A DNA stretch of 64,000 nucleotides from Myroides marinus. Lineage in GTDB: Bacteria; Bacteroidota; Bacteroidia; Flavobacteriales; Flavobacteriaceae. The notes under the pieces were generated by a model that did not search any database, was not told where the DNA came from, and was given only the letters and a program-made list of their open reading frames with translations. Made by a program: the position numbers and the translations under genes. Positions 26,070 to 35,893 of this stretch are shown here, one piece after another; position 1 is the first letter of the stretch; every line of letters begins with the position of its first letter. The DNA lies in NCBI RefSeq assembly GCF_900109075.1, contig NZ_FNYS01000002.1, positions 310,001 through 374,000 of the forward strand, read 5' to 3'.

Positions 26070-26846
26070 ATGATTGAAGCATATAAAATAAACTACTTAG
26101 CCAAGGGAAACTATATCATTAACGATATTGATTTCACATGTAACGAGGGAGAGTTTATCGCTATCCTTGGTCCTAATGGAGCTGGTAAATCAACATTCTT
26201 AAGTATACTTGCAGATGAAATACATGAAAAAGGAAATAAAGTACTTCTTAAATCATGTGAATACCCTAAATGGTGTACAAAAGAACTGCCTAAACACAAA
26301 GCTAAGTTCTCACAACATCACAATGGTGATATCCCTTTAAACGTAGAAGATGTAGTAATGATGGGACGATACCCTTACTTTGATCACATTCCTACAGAAG
26401 AAGATAAAAGTGCTGTACAGCAGAGCATGGACTGTATAGATATATGCCCATTGCAACACCGTGAATATAATCACCTATCTGGTGGAGAAAAACAAAGAGT
26501 CCATTTAGCAAGGGTTCTTTCACAGTTAAACAATAATGTTGAGAATAAATTGTTATTCTTAGACGAACCATTAAACAATCTTGATGTACTCCATCAACAC
26601 CGTATAATGGATATTATCAAAGAGTTTACATCTAAAGGTAATACTGCTATAGTAGTATTACACGATTTAAACCTAGCAGCTCAGTATGCAGATAAAATAT
26701 TACTTCTAGAAAAAGGAAAGAAAGTAATATACGACATCCCTGAGCAAGTACTAACACAAGAGATCATTACTAAAGTATACAACTTCCCTTGTGTAGTTAC
26801 TAAAAACCCCGTAAGCAACAATCCTTTAATCATATTTGGTATTTAA
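26070..26846 (+). CDS. hmuV: Heme ABC transporter ATP-binding protein
   Basis: A 258-residue ABC ATPase. Walker A is GPNGAGKS (34-41), the signature is LSGGEKQRV, Walker B is LLFLDEP followed by a D-loop (LNNLD), and the switch His is in VVLHDLN. It energises the HmuU permease. The N-terminal and C-terminal outlines match HmuV. The HemS-like gene follows 10 bases downstream. Confidence 0.94.
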   Translation: MIEAYKINYLAKGNYIINDIDFTCNEGEFIAILGPNGAGKSTFLSILADEIHEKGNKVLLKSCEYPKWCTKELPKHKAKFSQHHNGDIPLNVEDVVMMGRYPYFDHIPTEEDKSAVQQSMDCIDICPLQHREYNHLSGGEKQRVHLARVLSQLNNNVENKLLFLDEPLNNLDVLHQHRIMDIIKEFTSKGNTAIVVLHDLNLAAQYADKILLLEKGKKVIYDIPEQVLTQEIITKVYNFPCVVTKNPVSNNPLIIFGI

Positions 26847-26856
26847 AACAACGATT

Positions 26857-27897
26857 ATGAGTACAAACACACAAACATTGAAAGAACGTTGGGAAGCTCT
26901 TAAAGCTACCAATCCACATACTAGAATACGCAATGCTGCCAAAGAGCTTAATGCAAGCGAAATGGAGCTATTAGCAACTCAAATAGGAGATACTGTTACT
27001 AGATTAAGACCTGAATTCAAAGAAATACTTTCTGAAGTAGAATCTCTAGGTAAAGTGATGGCATTAACACGTAATGACGAATGTGTACACGAAAGAAAAG
27101 GTGTATATGCTAATGCTGATTTTAGCAATCCACACGCAGGTTTATTCGTTAATCCAGACATCGACTTAAGAATATTCTTAAGCCACTGGAAGAAAGTCTT
27201 CGCTGTAGTAGAAAAAGCTGGAGATAAAGATAGACTTAGCTTACAATTCTTTGGTATTGATGGAGAAGCTATTCACAAGATATATTTAGTACCACAAAGC
27301 AACGAAGAAGCATTTCACGCATTAGTGAAAAAATATACATCTGAAAACCAGGCACCAGAAGAAACAACTGAGCCTTATCTACACAACCTTGACGAAAGAT
27401 TAGACGAAGAGATAAATGTAGAATCATTCAGAAACGACTGGAGAGAGTTAAAAGACACACATAACTTCTTCTCTCTTCTAAAAAAATACAACCTAACACG
27501 TACGCAGGCATTGCGTCTAGCTCCAGATGAATACTATGCTAAACAAATCTCTAAAGAAGCTATTGTTTCTTTATTAGAAGGAGCTTCAGAATCTCAAACG
27601 CCTATCATGGTATTTGTGGGTAACAGAGGTAACATTCAGATTCATACAGGTGAAGTAAAGAGAGTAATGTGGCACCAAAACTGGTATAACGTATTAGATC
27701 CTGACTTTAATATGCACTTAGACATGGATAAGATAGCACAGACATGGATAGTACGCAAACCTACAGAAGACGGTATCGTAACATCTATCGAAGTATTTAA
27801 TGAAATAGGTGAAATTATAGTACAATTCTTCGGTAAGAGAAAACCAGGTATTCCTGAGTTAGAAGAGTGGAGAGAATTAGTAGCTAAACAAGCTTAA
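26857..27897 (+). CDS. hmuS: HemS/HmuS-like heme-handling protein
   Basis: A 346-residue cytoplasmic protein with two tandem HemS/ChuX-type domains (about 10-165 and 185-340). Each ends in a pattern like VFNEIGEIIVQFFGKRKPG. Such proteins bind imported heme and in some species degrade it. The start is the ATG at 26857 (MSTNTQTLKERWEALK); an in-frame ATG at 26836 would overlap hmuV. It closes the four-gene heme operon, which ends in the terminator at 27904. Confidence 0.9.
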   Translation: MSTNTQTLKERWEALKATNPHTRIRNAAKELNASEMELLATQIGDTVTRLRPEFKEILSEVESLGKVMALTRNDECVHERKGVYANADFSNPHAGLFVNPDIDLRIFLSHWKKVFAVVEKAGDKDRLSLQFFGIDGEAIHKIYLVPQSNEEAFHALVKKYTSENQAPEETTEPYLHNLDERLDEEINVESFRNDWRELKDTHNFFSLLKKYNLTRTQALRLAPDEYYAKQISKEAIVSLLEGASESQTPIMVFVGNRGNIQIHTGEVKRVMWHQNWYNVLDPDFNMHLDMDKIAQTWIVRKPTEDGIVTSIEVFNEIGEIIVQFFGKRKPGIPELEEWRELVAKQA

Positions 27898-27903
27898 TTA
27901 TAT

Positions 27904-27936
27904 AAAAGCAGAAGAAATATCTTCTGCTTTTTTTGT
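27904..27936 (+). terminator. Terminator of the heme operon
   Basis: A 12-bp perfect stem (27904-27915 with 27920-27931), a 4-base loop and a T-run. Confidence 0.9.
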
Positions 27937-28334
27937 TTTAAGAAGGCCAACTTCTATCCTAACACAAATCAAAAATTACATATTTTTTAGAGGTATTCCT
28001 TAATAATTAGGAATAGCAAAACATCCATAAGCCGAACGGACAACAATAAACAAGAATATAAACGTTCATACTTTAAAATCGATAATCCCAAAAAATATTC
28101 TAACAATAGTTATCAACAGATGTTTAATAACTAATTACGCATTTCAAATATTTTATATTGATTTACTGCTTAGTAAACAGTAAATTAGCTAAGATAACTT
28201 TGTCAGATTTTATCGTCTCATTACGCATCTAACACAGTGTTTTAGCTACTTTCAGAGATTAAGCACTGTTCTTTTTGAGATGTTTTAATTAGATAAAACA
28301 AGACAAAACCTTATTAACTTAATAAAATATAGCT
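27937..28334 (+). promoter_or_regulatory. nrdBA control region
   Basis: About 400 bases without a gene. In order they contain an inverted repeat TATTCCT/AGGAATA (27994-28015), an exact DnaA-type box TTATCAACA (28110-28118), a full -7 element TAACTTTG (28195-28202), and two similar motifs 31 bases apart (AACACAGTGTT at 28231-28241 and AAGCACTGTTC at 28261-28271). The mRNA leader would be about 125 bases. Roles for DnaA and for a repressor at the paired motifs are inferences. Confidence 0.5.
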
Positions 28335-29312
28335 ATGTCGATTTTTGATAAAAGAGTAAACTACAAACCATTTGAGTATCCAGGTATCTACCAATTCACA
28401 GATGCCATTAATAAATCTTTTTGGGTTCACAGTGAAGTTGACTTCACAGCAGACACACAAGACTTCCATTCTCACTTAACTAAAGATGAACAGCTAGCTA
28501 TTAAACACAGTTTATTAGCCATCGCACAGATTGAAGTAGCAGTTAAAACGTTTTGGGGGAACTTATATCAACATTTCCCAAAACCTGAGTTTAACGGATT
28601 AGGAAGTACGTTTGCAGAATGTGAATTTAGACACTCAGAGGCTTACTCTAGATTATTAGACGTACTAGGATATAATGACGAGTTTGAGAACTTATTAACT
28701 GTTCCTGTTATTAAAGAAAGAGTAGAATACTTATCTCAAGTATTAGAGAACTCTAGTAACTATACAGACCGTAAGAAATATGTTGTATCTCTTATTCTAT
28801 TCTCTTTATTGATTGAGAACGTTTCTCTATTTAGTCAGTTTGCTATCATCTTATCATTTACTCGTTTTAAAGGGTTAATGAAGAACGTGAGTAACATCAT
28901 TGCATGGACATCAGTAGATGAACAAGTACATGCTAATGCTGGTATCTACATCGTAAATATTATTAGAAAAGAGTTCCCAGATTTCTTCGATGAAGATTTA
29001 ATCAACCATGTAAATGAAGTAATTCATAAATCAATCGATATTGAAAGCAGAATACTAGATTGGATCTTTAGTTCTGGAGATATAGAGACTGTAAACAAAG
29101 CAGATTTATTAAACTTCATGAAGTTCAGAGTAGATGAGAGTATGGAAAAAATTGGACTTAAGAAAGTATATAACATCACTACAGAACAATATAAACCAAT
29201 GGCGTGGTTTGAAGAAGAAGTATTCGCTAATAGTTTAGACGATTTCTTCGCTAAAAGACCAGTGGATTATACGAAACACGATAAGAGTTTCTCTGCTGAC
29301 GACCTATTCTAA
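28335..29312 (+). CDS. nrdB: Ribonucleotide reductase small subunit, class Id-like
   Basis: A 325-residue R2 subunit with a ferritin-like diiron/dimanganese site. Metal ligands by motif are Glu67 (in place of the usual Asp), Glu97 and His100 in EFRH, Glu161, and Glu196 and His199 in DEQVH; the Tyr is Tyr104. There is no N-terminal ATP-cone. The first-ligand Glu, Tyr104 and a Lys four residues after the first ligand (Lys71) fit subclass Id, characterised in Flavobacterium johnsoniae. That enzyme is a superoxide-activated Mn2 protein that does not use its Tyr as the radical. No nrdI is nearby. It is co-transcribed with nrdA 36 bases downstream. Confidence 0.92.
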   Translation: MSIFDKRVNYKPFEYPGIYQFTDAINKSFWVHSEVDFTADTQDFHSHLTKDEQLAIKHSLLAIAQIEVAVKTFWGNLYQHFPKPEFNGLGSTFAECEFRHSEAYSRLLDVLGYNDEFENLLTVPVIKERVEYLSQVLENSSNYTDRKKYVVSLILFSLLIENVSLFSQFAIILSFTRFKGLMKNVSNIIAWTSVDEQVHANAGIYIVNIIRKEFPDFFDEDLINHVNEVIHKSIDIESRILDWIFSSGDIETVNKADLLNFMKFRVDESMEKIGLKKVYNITTEQYKPMAWFEEEVFANSLDDFFAKRPVDYTKHDKSFSADDLF

Positions 29313-29348
29313 TAAACACATTACCTCAAAAAAATACAAAAGAATTCT

Positions 29349-31043
29349 ATGAACAATTTCTCATTACCATTACAGACAGAAGATAAAGATATCCAAACAC
29401 CAAAACTATGGTGGAAGAACTCTGAAAGCGAGCAAATCCTTAATAGAGGATACTTACTTAAAGGAGAAACAGTAGAAGGGGCTATAGACCGTATTACTAC
29501 TGCAGCTGCTAAACGTTTATATAAACCTGAATTAAAGGAATCATTCCAAGAGATGATCGAACGTGGATGGATGAGTCTTAGTTCTCCTATCTGGGCTAAT
29601 ATGGGTACTGAGAGAGGGTTGCCTATATCTTGTTTTAACGTTCATATTCCTGATGGAATAGAAGGCATTACACACAAGCTAGGTGAAGTGATTATGCAAA
29701 CTAAAATCGGTGGAGGTACATCAGGTTATTTTGGGGCGCTACGTGAGAGAGGAAGTGCTGTTACAGATAATGGTAAAAGTAGTGGTGCTGTTAGCTTTAT
29801 GAAATTGTTTGATACAGCTATGGACACAATCTCACAGGGAGGTGTACGCCGTGGTGCTTTTGCTGCATACTTAGACATAGACCACCCAGACTGTGAAGAA
29901 TTCTTAAATATTAAAAACATCGGTAACCCTATCCAGAACTTGTTCTACGGAGTTTGTATACCAGACTACTGGATGCAAGAGATGATAGATGGTGATAGAG
30001 AGAAAAGACAACTATGGGCTAAGGTCTTAGAAAGCCGCCAACAAAAAGGTATGCCATATTTATTCTTCTCTGATAACGTTAATGGGCATAAACCTCAAGT
30101 ATACAAAGATTTAAACATGCGTGTTAACGCAAGTAACCTTTGTTCAGAGATTATGTTACCTTCATCAGATGATGAATCATTTATCTGCTGTTTATCTTCG
30201 ATGAACTTAGAACTATACGATGAGTGGAAAGATACAGAAGCTGTAAAGCTAGCTATCTTCTTCTTAGATGCAGTATTACAAGAGTTTATCGAAAAGACAG
30301 AAGGCAACTACTACTTAGCTGCAGCTAACCGCTTCGCTAAGCGTCACAGAGCACTAGGTCTAGGTGTATTAGGATGGCACTCATACTTACAGAAAAACAT
30401 GATCCCTTTCGAAGGGTTACAAGCTAAAATGCTAACTAACTCTATCTTCCAAAACATAAGTACTAAAGCAGATAAAGCTTCTCAAGAGCTAGCTCGTATC
30501 TATGGAGAACCGGAAATTATGAAAGGATATGGTAGACGTAATAGTACGACTATGGCCATCGCTCCTACTACATCATCATCAGCTATCTTAGGTCAAACAT
30601 CTCCAGGTATCGAGCCATTTAGTAGTAACTACTATAAAGCAGGACTGTCTAAAGGTAACTTCATGCGTAAGAATAAATACCTAACTCAACTATTAGAAGA
30701 GAAAGGTCTAGACAACGAAGAAACATGGAGAACTATCATGCTTAACGGTGGTAGTGTACAGACAATAGAAGGGCTTACTGAAGAAGAAAAAGCAGTATTT
30801 AAAACATTTAAAGAGATCAGTCAGTTAGAGATCATACAGCAAGCAGCTGTAAGACAAAAATACGTTGATCAGGCTCAAAGTTTAAATCTAAATATTCCTT
30901 CTAGTCTTCCTATTAAGGATGTGAATCAATTAATGATTGAGGCGTGGAAACTAGGAGTAAAAACACTTTACTACCAACGTAGTCAAAGTGTATCTAAAGA
31001 AATGGTAACTAACTTAGTTACTTGTAGCAGTTGTGAATCGTAA
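29349..31043 (+). CDS. nrdA: Ribonucleotide reductase large subunit, no ATP-cone
   Basis: A 564-residue R1 subunit, much shorter than E. coli NrdA because the N-terminal ATP-cone is absent. Catalytic residues by motif: Cys95 (ISCFN) and Cys280 as the redox pair, NLCSE with thiyl-radical Cys265 and Glu267, the radical-transfer Tyr pair in TLYYQRS, and the C-terminal shuttle CSSC (559-562). It reduces ribonucleoside diphosphates. Since the NrdB here also lacks an ATP-cone, this enzyme would lack classical dATP overall-activity control. It ends in a strong terminator. Confidence 0.94.
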   Translation: MNNFSLPLQTEDKDIQTPKLWWKNSESEQILNRGYLLKGETVEGAIDRITTAAAKRLYKPELKESFQEMIERGWMSLSSPIWANMGTERGLPISCFNVHIPDGIEGITHKLGEVIMQTKIGGGTSGYFGALRERGSAVTDNGKSSGAVSFMKLFDTAMDTISQGGVRRGAFAAYLDIDHPDCEEFLNIKNIGNPIQNLFYGVCIPDYWMQEMIDGDREKRQLWAKVLESRQQKGMPYLFFSDNVNGHKPQVYKDLNMRVNASNLCSEIMLPSSDDESFICCLSSMNLELYDEWKDTEAVKLAIFFLDAVLQEFIEKTEGNYYLAAANRFAKRHRALGLGVLGWHSYLQKNMIPFEGLQAKMLTNSIFQNISTKADKASQELARIYGEPEIMKGYGRRNSTTMAIAPTTSSSAILGQTSPGIEPFSSNYYKAGLSKGNFMRKNKYLTQLLEEKGLDNEETWRTIMLNGGSVQTIEGLTEEEKAVFKTFKEISQLEIIQQAAVRQKYVDQAQSLNLNIPSSLPIKDVNQLMIEAWKLGVKTLYYQRSQSVSKEMVTNLVTCSSCES

Positions 31044-31072
31044 GTAACGATTATTACCTTATTATAACTATG

Positions 31073-31106
31073 AAAGAGGACCTCACCTAGAGGTTCTCTT
31101 TTTTAT
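31073..31106 (+). terminator. nrdBA terminator
   Basis: A 12-bp stem (31073-31084 with 31090-31101, one wobble), a 5-base loop and a run of T. Confidence 0.9.
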
Positions 31107-31721
31107 TTATCCCTGTTTGCTCCAGTAGATATACCAATATGTCAAAGAACGTATGAACTATAATTCTACTCCAAAACTATACATTCACACATTCTCTATT
31201 CTCAAAGCTGCTCTTTTTGACCACTTCTACCCTATTTTAGTTAATTATGGTCGCATAAAATGGAACACTATTAATTAAAAGCTTTTAAGCCTTCCTTTTG
31301 CTCATTCAGTACATTTACCAACAAATGCGAACTTACTGTCTTAAAACCAATAAAAACAAGCAAATACAACTGGTATATTTATTATTCTAAACTCAGTATT
31401 CCATAATACAAAAACAATTACCGCTTAGCTTTATTTACTCTACGTAATCAAAAAAACCATAAAAAAAGTAAATCAAAAATACAGTATTCTTAAATTTTTA
31501 TTAAAAACAGGGTATTTTATACCCTTACATTCTAAAAAAGAAGGTGTTATATTTTTTGGCACGGTATATGTATTATAGCATGTACAACAAAAACAACAAA
31601 CTTTCTTTTTCTTAAGCGACCTAACTATCCCCAAGTAGCTAGGTCGCTTTACTTTAAAAACAGATGTAACGTACATAAGATATATACACCACACCATAAC
31701 AACCAATGCATTTATAAATGC
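31107..31721. other. Non-coding region between nrdA and sufD
   Basis: About 600 bases between convergent units with no convincing gene. It contains an isolated 10-bp hairpin (31614-31623 with 31640-31649). A stretch near 31207 (TGCTCTTTTTGACC) recalls a similar run near 36296. No start codon with coding-like composition was seen, and the one longer open frame is AT-rich noise. Confidence 0.5.
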
Positions 31722-31752
31722 AAAAAGAGACTACCGAAAGGCAGTCTCTTTT
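31722..31752 (-). terminator. Terminator of sufABCD
   Basis: On the minus strand a 13-bp stem with one wobble (31723-31735 with 31740-31752), a TTTC loop and a T-run, 30 bases past the sufD stop. Confidence 0.88.
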
Positions 31753-31781
31753 ATATTTGACCAAGTATAAAAAACGTGAAA

Positions 31782-33101
31782 TTAAATTTCAAATCCCATA
31801 GATACTCCTAGTTTACCAGCGATAACCTTAGCTATCTTAGCTTTAAGCTCTGGCACTTTTACAGACTCCATTACTTCATCTGTAAATGCATACATAAGTA
31901 AAGCCTTAGCTTCTTTCTTCGGAATACCTCTTTGACGCATGTAGAACATAGCATCCTCATTAAGCTGTCCGATAGTACATCCATGAGAACACTTCACATC
32001 ATCAGCGAAGATTTCTAATTGTGGTTTAGCATAAATAGTTGCTTTCTCACTTAACAGAATATTGTTATTCTGTTGGAAACCGTCAGTCTTCTGAGCGATC
32101 TTATCTACGTATATCTTCCCGTTAAACACACCAGTAGAGTTACCATCATAGATACCTTTATAGTTTTGGTGGCTTTCACAGTTAGGTTGATTGTGAGATA
32201 CTAAAGTATAGTGATCTACGTGTTGTTTATCACTAATAAGAGTAATCCCTTTTAGAGTACTATCGATACGCTCACCATCTTGGTAGAAGTTTAAGTTATT
32301 TCTAGTTAACTTACCACCGAATGAGAATGTATGTACAGATACTCTACTCTCTTGTTTTTGAGTCACGTAAGTATTATCTACTAAGTTCGCGTTCTCTTTA
32401 TCATTTTGTAACTTATAGAAGTCAACGATAGCACGTTTATGAGCTACGATTTCAGTCACCGCATTAGTGAATACTACAGCATCATTAAGAGACTGGTGTC
32501 TCTCTACGATTTGTACATGAGCATTCTCTCCTACTACGATTAAGTTACGAGGTTGTACTAATAAAGCTTTGTCTTCTACTGTAGATAAGTAGATAATCTC
32601 AATAGGCTTAGCCACTACTTTACTCTTCGGAACATTAATAAAAGCTCCTTCAGTAGCGAATGCAGTATTTAAAGCAGTAAGACTATCAGACTTATCAGCC
32701 GTATTGTTATAAAATGCGTCGATAACCATTTTATACTTAGGCTTAGTAAACGCAGATGACATCAGACATACATCTAATCCATCATGTGTAGTAGAAGATA
32801 AGTGAGAACTAAATACTCCATTGATAAATACCAATTTATAAGTATCAGAATCACTTAAGAAATACTTCTTAACCTCTTTATATTCTATAGCTGTTTCCTC
32901 TTTTTGAAGTACGCGAAACTCATTCTTTAAAATAGAATTTAATGATGTGTATTTCCACGCTTCATCCTTCTTAGTAGGAAAACCTTTATCTTCGAATGTC
33001 TTTAATGCTTCTAAACGGATATCGTGTAAACCATCATGTTCACCTTTCAACCCTTGTTCGAAAGCTACAAAAGACGTAATTAATTTATCTTTAAGCTCCA
33101 T
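31782..33101 (-). CDS. sufD: Fe-S cluster assembly protein SufD
   Basis: A 439-residue scaffold partner of SufB in the SufBCD complex. The C-terminal SufBD core is recognisable (FQQNNNILLSEKATIYAKPQLEIFADDVKCSHGCTIGQL). It follows sufC by 43 bases and is the last gene of the sufA-B-C-D unit. sufS, normally next, is about 7.8 kb away. Confidence 0.95.
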   Translation of the reverse strand: MELKDKLITSFVAFEQGLKGEHDGLHDIRLEALKTFEDKGFPTKKDEAWKYTSLNSILKNEFRVLQKEETAIEYKEVKKYFLSDSDTYKLVFINGVFSSHLSSTTHDGLDVCLMSSAFTKPKYKMVIDAFYNNTADKSDSLTALNTAFATEGAFINVPKSKVVAKPIEIIYLSTVEDKALLVQPRNLIVVGENAHVQIVERHQSLNDAVVFTNAVTEIVAHKRAIVDFYKLQNDKENANLVDNTYVTQKQESRVSVHTFSFGGKLTRNNLNFYQDGERIDSTLKGITLISDKQHVDHYTLVSHNQPNCESHQNYKGIYDGNSTGVFNGKIYVDKIAQKTDGFQQNNNILLSEKATIYAKPQLEIFADDVKCSHGCTIGQLNEDAMFYMRQRGIPKKEAKALLMYAFTDEVMESVKVPELKAKIAKVIAGKLGVSMGFEI

Positions 33102-33144
33102 AATTATTTCTTTGCAATTAGATTAAAATGATTGATTCTGCTGA

Positions 33145-33897
33145 TTACTTCTCTAAAGAAGCTTTGATCCAGTCGTATCCTTTTTCTTCTAATTCCAATG
33201 CCAATTCTTTACCACCAGTCATAACGATTTTTCCATCGTATAAAACGTGTACATAATCAGGCACGATATAGTCTAACAAACGTTGGTAGTGTGTAATTAA
33301 CACTACAGCGTTATCCTTGCTTTTTAATTTATTCACCCCATTAGCTACGATACGTAGAGCATCGATATCTAATCCTGAGTCAGTCTCATCTAAGATTGCT
33401 AACTTAGGCTCTAACATAGCCATCTGGAAGATCTCATTACGTTTTTTCTCACCACCAGAGAATCCTTCGTTAAGAGAACGAGATAAGAATTTTCTATCAA
33501 TCTCTAATAACTCAGCTTTCTCTTTAATTTTTTTCAACATCTCATTAGCAGGCATTTCTTCAAGACCTTGCGCTTTACGAGATTCGTTGATAGCAGTTTT
33601 CATAAAGTTAGTTACAGAAACACCAGGAATCTCAACAGGATATTGGAATGATAAGAACACACCTTTATGAGCTCTTTCTTCTGGTCCTAATTCGTTTAAC
33701 TCTTCACCTTCTAAGATAATTTCACCTTCCGTTACTTCGAAAGCCTCATTACCAGTAATCACAGATGATAAAGTACTCTTACCAGCACCATTAGGTCCCA
33801 TAATAGCGTGTACTTCACCAGCTTTCACTTCTAAGTTAATTCCTTTTAATATTTCTTTATCTTCAACACTTGCGTGTAAATTCTTTATCTGTAACAT
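33145..33897 (-). CDS. sufC: Fe-S cluster assembly ATPase SufC
   Basis: A 250-residue ABC-type ATPase that drives the SufBCD scaffold. Walker A is GPNGAGKS (about 34-41), the signature is FSGGEKKRNEI, Walker B is LAILDETDSGLD, and the His switch is in ITHYQR. It lies between sufB and sufD. Confidence 0.97.
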   Translation of the reverse strand: MLQIKNLHASVEDKEILKGINLEVKAGEVHAIMGPNGAGKSTLSSVITGNEAFEVTEGEIILEGEELNELGPEERAHKGVFLSFQYPVEIPGVSVTNFMKTAINESRKAQGLEEMPANEMLKKIKEKAELLEIDRKFLSRSLNEGFSGGEKKRNEIFQMAMLEPKLAILDETDSGLDIDALRIVANGVNKLKSKDNAVVLITHYQRLLDYIVPDYVHVLYDGKIVMTGGKELALELEEKGYDWIKASLEK

Positions 33898-33961
33898 AAA
33901 AATTGTCTTTTAAATTTTGTTGAGGTAATCTGATTTTTTAATTCTTTAGTCCAGTGGTAGA

Positions 33962-35410
33962 TTAACCCACACTTCCTTCTAAAGAAATCTCTAATAATTT
34001 TTGTGCTTCTACAGCGAACTCCATTGGCAACTTGTTTAACACCTCTTTAGAGAATCCGTTAACGATAAGTGCAATAGCTTTCTCTGTTGGAATACCACGT
34101 TGATTACAGTAGAAGATTTGATCTTCACCAATCTTACTAGTAGTCGCCTCGTGCTCGATCTGAGCAGTAGTATTCTTAGCCTCGATATAAGGGAATGTAT
34201 GAGCACCACACTCATTACCCATTAATAAAGAGTCACACTGAGAGAAGTTACGAGCGTTCTCAGCTCTAGGTCCCATCTGAACCAATCCTCTATAACTATT
34301 TTGAGATTTACCAGCAGAAATACCTTTCGAAATAATAGTCGACTTTGTATTCTTACCTAAGTGAATCATTTTAGTACCAGTATCTGCCTGTTGGAAGTTA
34401 TTAGTCACAGCGATAGAGTAAAACTCTCCGATAGAGTTATCTCCTTTTAACACACATGAAGGATATTTCCATGTTACAGCAGATCCTGTCTCTACTTGAG
34501 TCCAAGATATTTTAGCATTTTTCTCACATAGACCACGTTTAGTCACGAAGTTAAATACACCACCTTTACCTTCACTGTCTCCAGGGAACCAGTTTTGTAC
34601 AGTAGAATATTTAATCTCAGCGTCATCCATAGCGATAAGCTCTACTACAGCAGCGTGTAATTGGTTCTCATCACGTGATGGAGCAGTACATCCCTCAAGG
34701 TAAGATACATAACTACCCTCATCAGCTACTACTAATGTACGCTCAAACTGACCTGTACCAGCCTGGTTAATACGGAAGTAAGTAGATAACTCCATAGGAC
34801 AACGAACTCCTTTAGGAATATAACAGAATGATCCATCAGAGAATACAGCAGAGTTTAATGCTGCATAGAAGTTATCAGTCTGTGGTACTACAGTACCTAA
34901 ATATTTCTTCACTAATTCTGGGTGCGTCTTAATCGCTTCAGAAATAGAACAGAAAATAATACCTTTCTCAGCAAGTGTTTCTTTAAATGTAGTCGCTACA
35001 GACACAGAGTCCATCACGATATCCATCGCCACACCACTTAATCTTTTTTGCTCATTTAACGAGATTCCTAACTTATTAAAAGTCTCAATTAATTCTGGAT
35101 CCACCTCATCTAAGCTCTTATACTCGTCCTTCTTCTTAGGAGCTGAGTAATACGAAATAGCTTGAAAATCAGGCTTAGTATAGTTCACATTAGCCCACTC
35201 TGGCTCTACCATAGACTCCCATATACGGAATGCCTCTAGTCTCCATTCAGTCATCCATTCAGGTTCACCTTTTTTAGCAGAGATAGCTCTAACAATATCT
35301 TCATTTAAACCAACAGGAAATGTCTCAGACTCTATATCTGTATAGAACCCGTACTCATACTCCTTGGTCTCTAATTCTTTCTTTAAATCTTCTTCTGTAT
35401 ACTTACTCAT
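33962..35410 (-). CDS. sufB: Fe-S cluster assembly protein SufB
   Basis: A 482-residue scaffold protein on which clusters are built. The start is set at 35410 ([13 protein letters not shown]), the conserved opening, rather than at an in-frame ATG seven codons upstream. The core contains [19 protein letters not shown], the EGCTAP segment with a conserved Cys, and the C-terminal [22 protein letters not shown] region shared with SufD. A 9-bp hairpin (35480-35503) lies in the 107-base sufA-sufB gap. Confidence 0.96.
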   Translation of the reverse strand: MSKYTEEDLKKELETKEYEYGFYTDIESETFPVGLNEDIVRAISAKKGEPEWMTEWRLEAFRIWESMVEPEWANVNYTKPDFQAISYYSAPKKKDEYKSLDEVDPELIETFNKLGISLNEQKRLSGVAMDIVMDSVSVATTFKETLAEKGIIFCSISEAIKTHPELVKKYLGTVVPQTDNFYAALNSAVFSDGSFCYIPKGVRCPMELSTYFRINQAGTGQFERTLVVADEGSYVSYLEGCTAPSRDENQLHAAVVELIAMDDAEIKYSTVQNWFPGDSEGKGGVFNFVTKRGLCEKNAKISWTQVETGSAVTWKYPSCVLKGDNSIGEFYSIAVTNNFQQADTGTKMIHLGKNTKSTIISKGISAGKSQNSYRGLVQMGPRAENARNFSQCDSLLMGNECGAHTFPYIEAKNTTAQIEHEATTSKIGEDQIFYCNQRGIPTEKAIALIVNGFSKEVLNKLPMEFAVEAQKLLEISLEGSVG

Positions 35411-35516
35411 ATATTTATACTTAAAAGCCACTACTTTCTCGTACGCTTCTTTATTTTTAACTAATTATCAAAAGGAGAGAAAGACGGACCTACATCCGTC
35501 CTTCTACCTTGAGGTC

Positions 35517-35846
35517 TTATAATGAAAAGCTCTCTCCACAACCGCAAGTTCTACTTGCATTAGGGTTGTTAAAGTAAAAGCCTTTTCCGTTCAATCCTCC
35601 AGAATACTCTAAAGTAGTTCCTACTAGGTACAAGAAGCTCTTTTTATCAACAGCGATTCTAACACCATTGTCTTCAAAAACTTTGTCATCTTCGCCTATC
35701 TCACGATCAAATTTTAATTGATACGAAAGTCCTGAACATCCTCCGCTAGTAACACCTACACGTACATAATCTGTAGTATGGTCAAACCCTTCATCTTCCA
35801 TCAAAAGGGCCACGCGTTTACACGCTATATCTGAAACTTTTATCAT
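35517..35846 (-). CDS. sufA: A-type Fe-S carrier protein (SufA/IscA)
   Basis: A 109-residue A-type carrier with the three conserved cysteines: Cys37 (GGCSGLSYQL) and Cys101 and Cys103 (CGCG). It receives clusters from SufBCD and passes them to apoproteins. It is the first gene of the suf unit, with a full -7 element at 35886-35893. I see no IscR-like repressor in this locus. Confidence 0.93.
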   Translation of the reverse strand: MIKVSDIACKRVALLMEDEGFDHTTDYVRVGVTSGGCSGLSYQLKFDREIGEDDKVFEDNGVRIAVDKKSFLYLVGTTLEYSGGLNGKGFYFNNPNASRTCGCGESFSL

Positions 35847-35885
35847 ACCTTCTTTTAAAATAGATTAGTTCTAAAATTTGATTTA

Positions 35886-35893
35886 CAAAGGTA
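35886..35893 (-). promoter_or_regulatory. -7 element of the sufABCD operon
   Basis: Minus strand TACCTTTG, a full match, 40 bases before the sufA start. Confidence 0.5.

Noticed and set aside
31614..31649. tRNA or small RNA gene
   Set aside because: Only a single 10-bp hairpin is present; no cloverleaf, CCA end or promoter could be made out.
31473..31706. A 77-codon minus-strand open frame between nrdA and sufD
   Set aside because: Low-complexity translation of AT-rich DNA, overlaps an isolated hairpin, and no signal peptide or motif.
33317..33670. A 117-codon plus-strand open frame
   Set aside because: Antisense to sufC, which is conserved throughout.
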